From Faecalibacterium sp. UBA1360 (GTDB taxonomy: Bacteria; Bacillota; Clostridia; Oscillospirales; Ruminococcaceae): 20,610 nucleotides of DNA. This document shows positions 1 through 7,219 of this stretch, one piece after another; the stretch's first letter is position 1, and each line of letters starts with the position of its first letter. The position numbers and the translations under genes were made by a program. The DNA lies in NCBI GenBank assembly GCA_002306375.1, contig DBRU01000105.1, positions 1-20,610 on the forward strand, written 5' to 3'. Below the pieces are notes generated by a model that worked only from the letters and a program-made list of their open reading frames with translations, made no database searches and was not told the origin of the DNA.

Positions 1-351
1 TATGGGATGTATGATAAGATTGAAGAATTGGAGTCTCTGCTGATTGCAGCCAGAGCTAAGAAACAGGCTATTGAGGCAGAAAAGCTGACCGGTGATAATA
101 TCTACAAGGTTCTAATCTACTTCGATCAACTCTATGGAAAGATGAACGACAGAGAGAAACGACAGCTGATTGAGGAACTGATCTCTGAAATTCAGATTTA
201 CCCGGAGCGTCAGCCCAATGGGCAGTGGTTGAAATCCATTAAGTTTCGGCTGCCTATCATCGAGGAAAATATGAATATCAGTTTGGACAATGAACAGCAA
301 GTTGAAACAGTCGTACGCTTGACAAGAGCAAGGGAGGCCTTCGGGGCCTGA
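1..351 (+). CDS. Large serine recombinase, C-terminal fragment (5' end outside window)
   Basis: This is the last ~116 residues of a large serine site-specific recombinase of the kind that moves integrative elements in Firmicutes. The frame is open from the first base (YGMYDK...), so the resolvase catalytic domain and the zinc-binding domain lie upstream of the window. What is visible matches the family's C-terminal region: an amphipathic coiled-coil-like helix (KIEELESLL...KKQAIEAEKLTGDNIYK), then YFDQLYGKMNDREKRQLIEEL and IYPERQPNGQWLKSIKFRLP, and the usual ending DNEQQVETVVRLTR. Here that ending continues as AREAFGA. Base composition is far lower in GC (49 of the first 120 bases are G or C) and codon use is more AT-rich than downstream, which fits horizontally acquired DNA. 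The family call is confident; whether the complete gene is intact cannot be seen. Confidence 0.85.
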   Translation, partial: YGMYDKIEELESLLIAARAKKQAIEAEKLTGDNIYKVLIYFDQLYGKMNDREKRQLIEELISEIQIYPERQPNGQWLKSIKFRLPIIEENMNISLDNEQQVETVVRLTRAREAFGA

Positions 352-367
352 AGCCAGAAGGCCCCCC
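332..367. repeat. Inverted repeat across the recombinase stop codon
   Basis: Eleven-base arms at 332-342 and 357-367 (GGGAGGCCTTC / GAAGGCCCCCC) pair with one A-C mismatch around a 14-base loop that includes the recombinase TGA. No T-tract follows, so it is a poor intrinsic terminator. It could be a transcript 3' structure or part of the element's end sequence. Confidence 0.35.
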
Positions 368-419
368 AACATGGTCATGATCCGCCCGCCGTACCGGCAA
401 GGTCCCTGTGCAAACGCAC

Positions 420-477
420 AAAAAAAACGGCCGGCCAAAGTTCTGCCTTGCAGACCCTTGGGTCGGACCGTTTTTTT
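420..477. terminator. Bidirectional intrinsic terminator between recombinase and Crp-type gene
   Basis: An A-tract at 420-427 with ACGG is mirrored by CCGT and a T-tract at 471-477. The outer ten bases pair perfectly and an imperfect GC-rich stem continues inwards (CGGCCGGCC against GGTCGGACCG). The converging recombinase (rightward) and Crp/Fnr-type gene (leftward) would both end here. Confidence 0.7.
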
Positions 478-563
478 GAACAGCAGCCGGGCGCATCGCT
501 TTCGGGCTTTTGGGACCTGTGTGCGAGGCGCGGCGATTCGCCGCAGCGGGCAGCGCACGCCCT

Positions 564-1175
564 TTACAGCGCCTGCTCCTGCCGTTTCAACTCTCTTCTG
601 GCATTGCTCAAAGTGACCGTCGTCATATTGAGCAGCGAGGCGATATATTTGTGGGGGATCCTGTCGATCAGGCCCGGATATGCTTGCAAAAACCACTCGT
701 AGCGTTCCTGCGCCGCGTATTTGTACACAGCCGTTTTCAGTTCCCGGTGAAAATTGGCGGACTGAAGCAGATACTGCCCATAGATCACATACAGTTCAGG
801 GTAATTTTCAAGCAAAGACTGCACCGTCTGTATGGGAATGCACACGACTTCGGATTTCACGACGGCTTCGATCGTGACCGAAGCCGGCTGGTCGAAGCGG
901 GCTTCCGGCATGGTCGACTCGCCACGCCGAAACGAGATGCAGTCCGTTATGTCCTTGCCGCTGTCGCTTGTTGAAAAGCCGCGCAGCACGCCGTCCCACA
1001 CAAAGCACAGCTTTGTGGGCACGCTGCCTTCCTCAAACAGCACCTGGCTGGCTTTCAGCCTTTCTATATGCGATGCATCGACACATTTCTGCAACAAATC
1101 CGTGTTGGTGATCTTCATCACATCGCGATAAAAATCCGTCAAAAGGATCTTCTCGTTCCGAACACGTTTTCTCAC
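564..1175 (-). CDS. Crp/Fnr-family transcriptional regulator
   Basis: A 203-residue DNA-binding regulator of the cAMP receptor protein / FNR superfamily. Residues ~25-135 form the cyclic-nucleotide-binding-like beta-roll (LKASQVLFEEG, FVWDGVLRGF, SFRRGE). Residues ~140-165 form the dimerisation helix. Residues ~175-197 form a winged helix-turn-helix (HKYIASLLNMTTVTLSNARREL), in the position of the usual 'IAxxLGxTxxTLSRxxxxL' recognition motif. No FNR-type N-terminal cysteine cluster is visible, so the signal is unknown. The start chosen is GTG at 1173-1175, preceded by AAAGGCGGG; an ATG at codon 20 has no SD. The gene is transcribed alone from a leftward promoter at 1273-1301 and ends at the 420-477 terminator. 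Its GC (about 57-60% in the stretches counted) lies between that of the recombinase and the downstream genes, so it may belong to the acquired segment. Confidence 0.85.
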   Translation of the reverse strand: MRKRVRNEKILLTDFYRDVMKITNTDLLQKCVDASHIERLKASQVLFEEGSVPTKLCFVWDGVLRGFSTSDSGKDITDCISFRRGESTMPEARFDQPASVTIEAVVKSEVVCIPIQTVQSLLENYPELYVIYGQYLLQSANFHRELKTAVYKYAAQERYEWFLQAYPGLIDRIPHKYIASLLNMTTVTLSNARRELKRQEQAL

Positions 1176-1272
1176 GTATCAGTCCCGCCTTTCCGTCTGT
1201 GTACGCCGGCACAACCGATCCACCTTGGTCGATGCCGCGGTTTCTGTGTGCGCCTATCGGTTTTACTGCTTT

Positions 1273-1301
1273 AGTATAACACCACAGAGCGAATCACGCA
1301 A
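1273..1301 (-). promoter_or_regulatory. Promoter of the Crp/Fnr-type gene
   Basis: Leftward TTGCGT (1296-1301), 17-base spacer, TATACT (1273-1278), giving a leader of about 90 bases. CCACA (1282-1286) and TGTGG (1308-1312) lie inside and just upstream of the promoter as a widely spaced inverted pair. Confidence 0.6.
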
Positions 1302-1331
1302 ACCAAATGTGGAAAAAGAACGCTCGGCGTC

Positions 1332-1359
1332 TTGACGCATCCCGTTTTGCCTGTACAAT
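1332..1359 (+). promoter_or_regulatory. Promoter of the zinc-ribbon / DUF5685 / J-protein operon
   Basis: Rightward TTGACG (1332-1337), 16-base spacer, TACAAT (1354-1359). It is divergent from the Crp-type promoter with 30 bases between the -35 boxes. The leader to the ATG at 1507 is about 140 bases and contains the palindrome CCACA-AATC-TGTGG at 1441-1454. Confidence 0.6.
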
Positions 1360-1440
1360 GGTTGTAGTTGCCGCCCACGCCCACAGCGGCTCCGTTGGGC
1401 GTCTTGTTCAGATTCTGTTTCTTTCCTGTTCACGATTTGA

Positions 1441-1454
1441 CCACAAATCTGTGG
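1441..1454. promoter_or_regulatory. Palindrome CCACA-N4-TGTGG in the operon leader
   Basis: Perfect five-base half sites around a four-base centre. The same half sites occur at 1282-1286 and 1308-1312 around the Crp-type promoter. This could be an operator for the neighbouring regulator, but no established consensus supports it; chance is possible for such short arms. Confidence 0.25.
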
Positions 1455-1506
1455 CATACTGAGAACCGTACTCTATTTGAAACGATGAAAAGGATGGGAT
1501 CCTGTT

Positions 1507-1911
1507 ATGAGAGCCTGGCTGCAACGCTTTATGGCCGGCCGCTACGGAAGCGACCACTTCAACCGATTCCTGGCGATCGCCTCGCTGGTGTTTTTGATCT
1601 TTGGGATCTTTTTGCCGGGAATTTTCGGCATCCTGTTTTACGCCGTGGGTTTCGGCATGCTGATCTACTCGTACATCCGCATGTTCAGCCGCGACCACGC
1701 CCGCCGCGCCGCCGAAAACCGCTGGTACTGGGCCAAGCGTTCGGCCGTGACCGCCTGGGCCAACACCCTGCGCACCCGCTTTGCTTTGCGCAAGACCTAC
1801 CGCTATTTCCGCTGCCCCCATTGCCGCCAGCAGCTGCGGGTGCCCCGGGGGCGGGGCAACATCTCCATCACCTGCCCCAAATGCAAGACCAGCTTTATCA
1901 AACGGAGCTGA
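1507..1911 (+). CDS. Small membrane protein with C-terminal zinc ribbon
   Basis: A 134-residue protein of unknown function. Residues ~20-58 are strongly hydrophobic (LAIASLVFLIFGIFLPGI, then FYAVGFGMLIYSYI), giving two closely spaced transmembrane helices. A basic, Arg/Trp-rich linker (62-100) follows, then a zinc ribbon with C103-x2-C106 and C123-x2-C126 (FRCPHCRQQL...ITCPKCKTSF). The ribbon should face the cytoplasm, since the linker is highly positive. ATG at 1507 is used, with AAAAGGATGGG upstream. It is the first gene of an operon with DUF5685 and J-domain genes, which suggests a shared role at the membrane, perhaps protein quality control or assembly; that is inference. Similar small zinc-ribbon proteins next to J-protein genes are familiar in Clostridia, without a known function. 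Confidence 0.75.
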   Translation: MRAWLQRFMAGRYGSDHFNRFLAIASLVFLIFGIFLPGIFGILFYAVGFGMLIYSYIRMFSRDHARRAAENRWYWAKRSAVTAWANTLRTRFALRKTYRYFRCPHCRQQLRVPRGRGNISITCPKCKTSFIKRS

Positions 1912-1950
1912 ACAGCCGCCGCTGACAGCCCCCGGAAGGGTTGACGACGC

Positions 1951-2826
1951 TTGTTTGGATATGTTACGATTTATCGCAAGGACCTGAGCAACGAGGCCAT
2001 GGACCGATACCAAGCCTACTACTGCGGGCTGTGCCGGTCCCTGGGCCGGTACGGCCTGGCCGCGCGGATGGCGCTTTCCTACGATATGACCTTTGCGGCG
2101 CTGCTGCTCAGCGCCTTGTATGAACCGGCGACCCGGTTTTCCGACGGTCGGTGCGCGCCTCACCCCGTCAAACCCCGCCCCCGGGCCGACAACGAGTATA
2201 TCGCCTACGCCGCCGACATGACCGTGGCGCTGGCCTACTACAATTACCTGGACAACTGGCAGGACGATCACAGCCGACCGAGCCTTTTGGCGGCCAGACA
2301 GCTGGAAGGCCACCTGAAAGACATTCGTGCCCGCTGGCCCCGCCAGTGCCAGGCCATGGAAACCGAGCTGGCGGCCCTGACCGAACTGGAAAACGCCGGC
2401 TGCACCGATCTGGACGCTTTGTGCAACCGATTCGGCGCCTTGCTGGGGGCGGTGTTCTGCTACCGGCAGGACCTGTGGACCGCACCGCTGGACCGCATGG
2501 GGCGGGGCCTGGGCGGATTCATCTACCTGATGGACGCCTACGACGACCTGCCCAAGGACCGAAAACACGGGCGCTTCAACGCCCTGGCCGCTACCGCCGA
2601 CGCCTTTGCCAACGACCGGGAAGGCTACGAGGCCCGCTGCCATGAACTGCTGACACAGCAAATGGGGCTGTGCGCCCAGGGGTTTGGCGTGCTGCCGATC
2701 CTGACGGACACGCCGGAGGGCCAACTGCTGCACAACACGATCTACGCCGGGGTATGGAGCAAGTACGCGCTGGTCAAGGCCGCGCGCGCCAGACCCCGCA
2801 CCAGGAAGGGGACGCAGAATCAATGA
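1951..2826 (+). CDS. DUF5685 family protein
   Basis: A 291-residue, mostly helical protein of the uncharacterised DUF5685 family. The start is TTG at 1951 with GGAAGGG ten bases upstream; it yields the family's usual N-terminus MFGYV, followed by YQAYYCGLCRSLG (C25, C28). Two acidic motifs stand out: YYNYLDNWQDD (D101, D105, D106) and FIYLMDAYDDLPKDRKHGR (D195, D198, D199, D203). In spacing and context the second resembles the Asp-rich helix of squalene/phytoene-synthase-like all-alpha isoprenoid synthases, but no catalytic role is established. There is no signal peptide or clear membrane span. The TGA overlaps the ATG of the J-domain gene (ATGA), so the two are probably translationally coupled. 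The first gene of the operon ends 39 bases upstream. Confidence 0.8.
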   Translation: MFGYVTIYRKDLSNEAMDRYQAYYCGLCRSLGRYGLAARMALSYDMTFAALLLSALYEPATRFSDGRCAPHPVKPRPRADNEYIAYAADMTVALAYYNYLDNWQDDHSRPSLLAARQLEGHLKDIRARWPRQCQAMETELAALTELENAGCTDLDALCNRFGALLGAVFCYRQDLWTAPLDRMGRGLGGFIYLMDAYDDLPKDRKHGRFNALAATADAFANDREGYEARCHELLTQQMGLCAQGFGVLPILTDTPEGQLLHNTIYAGVWSKYALVKAARARPRTRKGTQNQ

Positions 2827-3554
2827 CCGATCCGTACAGCGTATTGGGCATCCAGCCGGGCGCGGACGAGGAGACCATCAAAAAGGCTTACCGCCAAAAG
2901 TGCAAGCAATACCACCCTGACCTGCACCCCGACGACCCGTCCAGCGAGGATCGATTCAAGGAAGTGCAGGCCGCTTACAGCGAGATCATGCGCCAGCGCC
3001 AGGGCGGCGGAGCGTCGGGCGGCTACGGATACCAACAGCAGCGCAGCAGCGCCGGCGGCTACGCCGGTAGGCAAAGCGCCTACCAGGACCCCTTCGGGTT
3101 CGGGTTCGGATTCGATCCCTTCGGATTCGGCGGGTACGAGACCCGCAGCAACACCGGGCGGGAATCCCCCGAGATGCAGGCCGCCAACAACTATATCCGC
3201 AACGGCTATTACACCGAGGCCATGAACGTGCTCAACGGCATTGCCACGGCCGACCGCACCGCCCGCTGGCACTACTACGCCGCGCTGGCCAGCAGCGGGC
3301 TGGGCAACAACATCCGCGCCCAGGCCGAGGCCCGCACTGCCGTGGAGATGGAGCCCAACAACTATGAGTACCAGCGGCTTCTGGACCGGCTGCAAAACCC
3401 GGGGCGCGCGTACAGCGCCTACCAGCAGGCCTACACCCAGCCCGGGTCCCGCATGCAGCAGGGCAACTTCTGTGTACAGAGCATGCTGTACCTGATGATG
3501 TGCAACCTGTGCAGCATCTGCTGCTGCGGACGCGGCGGATTTTTCTGCTGCTGA
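2823..3554 (+). CDS. J-domain (DnaJ-like) protein with TPR-like region and cysteine-rich tail
   Basis: A 243-residue co-chaperone-like protein. Residues 3-58 are a J-domain with the diagnostic HPD at 31-33 (QYHPDLHPDD), which stimulates the ATPase of a DnaK-type Hsp70. A Gly/Gln/Tyr/Phe-rich linker (60-108) contains repeated F-G units (FGFGFGFDPFGFGGY). Residues ~115-190 form a helical, TPR-like segment (AANNYIRNGYYTEAMNVLNGI, then YYAALASSGLGNNIRAQAEARTA). The last 27 residues hold eight cysteines (C217, 227, 230, 233-235, 242, 243) in a hydrophobic stretch. It lacks the canonical DnaJ zinc-finger and C-terminal domains, so it is not the housekeeping DnaJ. The start overlaps the DUF5685 stop by four bases. 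It is the last gene of the operon and is followed by a strong terminator. Confidence 0.85.
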   Translation: MTDPYSVLGIQPGADEETIKKAYRQKCKQYHPDLHPDDPSSEDRFKEVQAAYSEIMRQRQGGGASGGYGYQQQRSSAGGYAGRQSAYQDPFGFGFGFDPFGFGGYETRSNTGRESPEMQAANNYIRNGYYTEAMNVLNGIATADRTARWHYYAALASSGLGNNIRAQAEARTAVEMEPNNYEYQRLLDRLQNPGRAYSAYQQAYTQPGSRMQQGNFCVQSMLYLMMCNLCSICCCGRGGFFCC

Positions 3555-3574
3555 AGATTTCAGACAAAACCGAA

Positions 3575-3612
3575 GCCCCCGTATCCTTGCAGGATACGGG
3601 GGCACTGTTTTG
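3575..3612. terminator. Intrinsic terminator, usable from both sides
   Basis: A perfect 13-base-pair stem (GCCCCCGTATCCT at 3575-3587, mirrored at 3591-3603) closes on a three-base loop. ACTGTTTTGTTT follows on the plus side; TTCGGTTTTGTC follows on the minus side. It ends the J-protein operon and the converging membrane-protein gene. Confidence 0.85.
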
Positions 3613-3613
3613 T

Positions 3614-4060
3614 TTATGGCTTCTGTCGCCCTTTTCGCGCCAGGCACAGCACCGCCGTGACCAGCGCGGCAAAAACCGCCAGGTCATACGCCCCCAGCAG
3701 CGCCACGGGTACCAGGCGCAGCAGGCTGCCGGTCTGTGCCCCGCTTGCCGCCGGCGCCGCGACCTGGCACAGCGCCAGGGAGATCGCCGCCCCGACGGGC
3801 AGAAAACCCGACACCCGGACCAGCGTCCGCCCCGGCTTTTGCCCCACGGCCGCCGCGGCCAGCAAAACCATGCCGGGCAGGGTGAGCATGCCCAGTTCCG
3901 CCGGCAGCAGCACGTCCATGAGCAGGCGCCCCGACGCGCAGCTGGCCCACGCACCGGTGACCAGCATCAGCACAACGGGCCCGCCGGTGAGTAGAAGGCC
4001 GGCGGCGCGCAGCCAACCGATCCTTTTCTCGCAAAATTGCTGTACGCCGCGCCGGGCCAT
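3614..4060 (-). CDS. Small integral membrane protein of unknown function
   Basis: A 148-residue protein with four likely transmembrane helices at about residues 17-36, 49-70, 85-105 and 112-140, separated by short loops. The N-terminus is basic (MARRGVQQFCEKRIGWLR) and the C-terminus is short and basic (ARKGRQKP), so both ends should be cytoplasmic. No family was recognised. ATG at 4058-4060 is preceded by GGGGAGGGGACGGCT, a clear SD. It is a single-gene unit with its own promoter (4104-4133) and shares the terminator at 3575-3612 with the converging operon. Confidence 0.65.
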   Translation of the reverse strand: MARRGVQQFCEKRIGWLRAAGLLLTGGPVVLMLVTGAWASCASGRLLMDVLLPAELGMLTLPGMVLLAAAAVGQKPGRTLVRVSGFLPVGAAISLALCQVAAPAASGAQTGSLLRLVPVALLGAYDLAVFAALVTAVLCLARKGRQKP

Positions 4061-4103
4061 AGCCGTCCCCTCCCCTGCCGTTTCTCATCCTTCTTATATA
4101 CAG

Positions 4104-4133
4104 AGTATAAGACCGGGCTCAAACCGACGTCAA
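4104..4133 (-). promoter_or_regulatory. Promoter of the small membrane protein gene
   Basis: Leftward TTGACG (4128-4133), 18-base spacer, TATACT (4104-4109). It begins right after the terminator hairpin of the GtrA gene, so this gene is transcribed separately. Confidence 0.7.
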
Positions 4134-4136
4134 GGA

Positions 4137-4184
4137 GCAAAATCGGCAGCGCCGCCGGCTGTGCATACAGTCGGCGGCGCTGCC
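4137..4184 (-). terminator. Terminator of the GH3-GH3-GtrA operon
   Basis: A perfect 13-base-pair stem (GGCAGCGCCGCCG at 4145-4157 against 4172-4184) is extended by a G-T pair and four inner pairs (CTGT/ACAG) around GCAT. On the minus strand GATTTTGCT follows, a short T-tract. It lies about 50 bases past the GtrA stop codon. Confidence 0.7.
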
Positions 4185-4235
4185 TGAGATAAAAGGGATG
4201 GAAAAGGAATTTGCAAAAACGGAAGATCGCTGCAT

Positions 4236-4781
4236 TCAGGCCTTGGCGGCTGGGAAGATCTTCTTGTTGACGAAGAAGAACACGATCATGGAAATGCCGC
4301 CGTTGAGCACCGTGGTGCCGATGTTGTAGATGAAGTCAGGCACCAGCAGGCCGGCCACCGCCACCCACACGCAGTTGATGGAGTTGACGATGCAGGTGAT
4401 GACGCAGAAAGCCAGCAGATACCAGGCGATCTGGGGGCCCAGCTTGCCTTTGGAGCGGAACACAAAGTTGCGCTGGATCGGGAAATTGATGACCTCGCCG
4501 ATGACCATAGCCACCATGTAGGCGCAGAAGTAGGCAAGGCCGCCGTGGGCCTGGTCATACCCCAGGATGTTCCATTCAAAGGTCTCGCCGAACAGAGTCA
4601 GCGGGATGCCCGGCCAGCCGAAGGCCGTGTCGCCAAGGCCCGCAAAGGCCGCCGGCAAGAACTGCAAAAGCAGGTACTTGAGCACCGTGATCAGGTTGCT
4701 GACGATGACGAACAGCCCGCCTTCCCGGATCCACTGGGCGGCCGCCGGGTGCTTTTGGGCAAAATGAGTCCAGACGTTCAT
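4236..4781 (-). CDS. GtrA-family membrane protein
   Basis: A 181-residue polytopic membrane protein of the GtrA family. Some members are thought to help move lipid-linked sugars across the membrane in glycan modification; the function of this one is unknown. Hydrophobic segments lie at about 22-48, 83-98, 116-147 and 152-171. NFPIQRNFVFRSK (99-111) and the ending FFFVNKKIFP are the typical paired GtrA signatures (N-x-x-x-R-x-F-V-F and N-K-x-F). A soluble-looking insert at 50-80 (GLGDTAFGWPGIP...GYDQAHGG) lengthens the first loop compared with short GtrA proteins. The ATG overlaps the TGA of the upstream GH3 gene (ATGA), so it is translationally coupled to a glycosidase, which suggests a role in the same glycan pathway. 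It is the last gene of the operon. Confidence 0.8.
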   Translation of the reverse strand: MNVWTHFAQKHPAAAQWIREGGLFVIVSNLITVLKYLLLQFLPAAFAGLGDTAFGWPGIPLTLFGETFEWNILGYDQAHGGLAYFCAYMVAMVIGEVINFPIQRNFVFRSKGKLGPQIAWYLLAFCVITCIVNSINCVWVAVAGLLVPDFIYNIGTTVLNGGISMIVFFFVNKKIFPAAKA

Positions 4782-7204
4782 TGGCGGCCTCCTTCCTTCA
4801 GGCGCTTTTCCATGGCGCGGTTCTGAACGCTGTTTTTGACGGCCTCCGCCAGGACCCGCAGGATGCCGATGATCCAGAAGCCCTTGAGCTCCATGACCAG
4901 ACCGTCCACCATGCCCATGCTGACGATGCCGCCGGTCATTTTGGCGATGGCGCGCAAGGGCATATTATAGTTGAACAGCAGGTTCAGGTCAGGCGTGCCG
5001 TTTTGCAGGCTCTTGTCCAGCAGGTGTTTGTGGATGACGTGGATCAGCCACCCCAGAGGGCTGCGGCCGTGGCCGATCTCGCCCAGGGTCATGTTGCGGT
5101 CGATGGCCACCCGGGACGCCGGGATCGCCCGGCCCAGCAGGGCGGCAAACTCCTCGTCGGGCACGTCCTGCACCTGGCCGCCGGTATAATGGGGCAGCCC
5201 CACCCCCGCATAGGGGTCGGCATCGCCGCTGGGAACCACCGTCACCGAGGCCGTCAGGCGGATGTCGGCGCTGGAAGAGCCCACGCGCACCTCGTACGCG
5301 CCGCCCTCCACGGCCCAGCGGTCGGCGGGGTCGTTCCAGTAGCGGAAGGCCTTGTCGTCCAGCGGGATGGTCACGGTGCGGCTCTCCCCTGCTTCCAGGT
5401 GCACCCGGGCAAAGCCCTTGAGCTCCTGGGCGGGGCGGAAGATCTTTGCGTCCGGCTTGGCGATGTACACCTGCACCACCTCGTCGCCCGCCCGCAAGCC
5501 GGTGTTTTGCACCGTCAGCGTCACGCTGTCCGGCGTGGCTTTCAGGTCGCGGTAGGCAAAGGCGGTATAGCTCAGGCCGTACCCGAAGGGGAAGGCCACC
5601 GGCACGTCGGCCGTCTGGTAGTAGCGATAGCCCACATACAGGCCCTCGCGGTATTCCACCGTGCGGCCTTCGCCGCCGAAATGCTTAAAAGAGGGGTTGT
5701 CCTCGCAGTGCAAGGGCCAGGTCTCGGCCAGGCGGCCCGCCGGGTTGACCTTGCCGGTGAGCACGTCCAGCACGGCCCCCGCGCCGGCCTGCCCGCCCAG
5801 GCCCGCCCAGACCAGGGCCTGACAATGGCTTTGCCAGTTGGTCTCGACGGCGCTGCCGCAGCTGAGCACCACCACAAGGCGGGGGTTGGCCCGGTGCACG
5901 GCCAAAAGCAGGTCCAGCTGGTTCTGGGCCAGCTGCATGTTGGCGCGGTCCAGGCCCTCGCTCTCCTTGACTTCGTCCAGCCCCAAAAAGAGCAGCACCA
6001 CGTCGGCTTTTGCGGCCAGTTCCAGAGCCTTGGCCTGCAAGGAGGCGTCCGATTTGCCGTAGCGGTCAAAGCCCTGTTCGTAGCCCGCGCAGTTCAGACC
6101 GCTTTGCCGGAACAGATCCAGGAAATTGTCCACCCTGGGGGCGTTGACCATGCTGGAGCCCGCGCCCTGGTAGCGGGGCGTCTTGGCAAAATCGCCGATG
6201 ACGGCCACCCTGGCGCCGGGGTCCAGGGGCAGCAGACCGCCCTTGTTTTTGAGCAGGACGACGCTTTCGGCCGCGGCTTTGCGGGCCAGAGCATGGTGGG
6301 CGTCCCAGTCGATGGTCTTGGGGGCTTGTGCCAGGGCGGCGGTGGTGGAATCCACCAGGGTCAGCAGTTCTTCCAGGCGGGCGTTGATGTCGGCTTCGGA
6401 GATCTTGCCCTCGCGCACCGCTTTGACCAGTTCCCGCACCGAGTCAAGACCGGGGGCCGGCATTTCCAGCGTGGAACCGTTCTTGACGCCCAGGGCATGG
6501 TCGTTGGAGCCGCCCCAGTCGGTGATGACCGCGCCGTCAAAGCCCCAGGTGTCCCGCAAAACTTCCTTGAGCAGGTGCAGGTTCTCGTTGGCATAGGCGC
6601 CGTTGACCAGGTTGTAGCTGGTCATGATGGTCTTGGGCTTGCCTTCGGTGACGGCGATCTCGAAGTTGGTGAGGTAGAGTTCCCGCAGGGTGCGCTCGTC
6701 CACCACCGAGTCGGTGGCCATGCGGCGCAGTTCCTGGCTGTTGGCGGCAAAATGCTTGGGGCAGGCGGCCACGCCGTTTGCCTGGATGCCGCGGATGTAG
6801 GCCGCGGCCATCTTGCCGGCCAGGTAGGGGTCCTCGGAGAAATATTCAAAGTTGCGCCCGCACAAGGGGCTGCGCTTGGTGTTGAGCCCGGGCCCCAGCA
6901 GCACGGCCACGTCCTGGGCGGCGGCTTCCTGCCCGAGGGCCTGGCCGATCTCCTCGCCCAGGGCGGGGTCCCAGCTGGCGGCCACGGCGGACGCCGTGGG
7001 GAAACAGGTGGCCGGCTCGCTGGGGTTGAGCCCCAGGTGGTCGCTCTCCCCCGCCTGTTTGCGCAGACCGTGGGGCCCGTCGGACAGCCAGATGGCCGGA
7101 ATGTCGTACTGGGGCAGGCCGCGGGAGCGGAAGGTATCGGCGCCCGAAAGCAGAGCGCATTTTTGTTCAAGGCTCAGCGCCTTGATGGTTTGCTGTACAT
7201 TCAT
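4778..7204 (-). CDS. Glycoside hydrolase family 3 beta-glycosidase, cytoplasmic
   Basis: An 808-residue GH3 enzyme in the usual domain order: (beta/alpha)8 catalytic domain (~10-285), alpha/beta sandwich (~310-545), fibronectin-III-like domain (~555-650). Markers include WLSDGPHGLR (39-48), GPGLNTKRSPLCGRNFEYFSED, KHFAANSQE and the nucleophile motif GAVITDW with Asp229. The acid/base Glu is probably 414 or 416 in EVKESEGLDR. GH3 enzymes retain configuration and usually remove terminal beta-linked glucose or xylose; the substrate cannot be read here. No signal peptide is present, so it should act in the cytoplasm. A ~145-residue C-terminal extension (LLFNYNMPLRAIAKMTGG...) is shared with other clostridial GH3 proteins. 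It starts at ATG 7202-7204, 15 bases after the preceding GH3 stop, with a weak SD (GGGATGAA), and overlaps GtrA. Confidence 0.9.
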   Translation of the reverse strand: MNVQQTIKALSLEQKCALLSGADTFRSRGLPQYDIPAIWLSDGPHGLRKQAGESDHLGLNPSEPATCFPTASAVAASWDPALGEEIGQALGQEAAAQDVAVLLGPGLNTKRSPLCGRNFEYFSEDPYLAGKMAAAYIRGIQANGVAACPKHFAANSQELRRMATDSVVDERTLRELYLTNFEIAVTEGKPKTIMTSYNLVNGAYANENLHLLKEVLRDTWGFDGAVITDWGGSNDHALGVKNGSTLEMPAPGLDSVRELVKAVREGKISEADINARLEELLTLVDSTTAALAQAPKTIDWDAHHALARKAAAESVVLLKNKGGLLPLDPGARVAVIGDFAKTPRYQGAGSSMVNAPRVDNFLDLFRQSGLNCAGYEQGFDRYGKSDASLQAKALELAAKADVVLLFLGLDEVKESEGLDRANMQLAQNQLDLLLAVHRANPRLVVVLSCGSAVETNWQSHCQALVWAGLGGQAGAGAVLDVLTGKVNPAGRLAETWPLHCEDNPSFKHFGGEGRTVEYREGLYVGYRYYQTADVPVAFPFGYGLSYTAFAYRDLKATPDSVTLTVQNTGLRAGDEVVQVYIAKPDAKIFRPAQELKGFARVHLEAGESRTVTIPLDDKAFRYWNDPADRWAVEGGAYEVRVGSSSADIRLTASVTVVPSGDADPYAGVGLPHYTGGQVQDVPDEEFAALLGRAIPASRVAIDRNMTLGEIGHGRSPLGWLIHVIHKHLLDKSLQNGTPDLNLLFNYNMPLRAIAKMTGGIVSMGMVDGLVMELKGFWIIGILRVLAEAVKNSVQNRAMEKRLKEGGRQ

Positions 7205-7219
7205 GGCAGTTCATCCCAT

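Noticed and set aside
1408..2823. Leftward open frame of 471 codons opposite the zinc-ribbon and DUF5685 genes
   Set aside because: Shadow of genes with clear domains, SD sites and a four-base overlap on the plus strand; composition is not protein-like.
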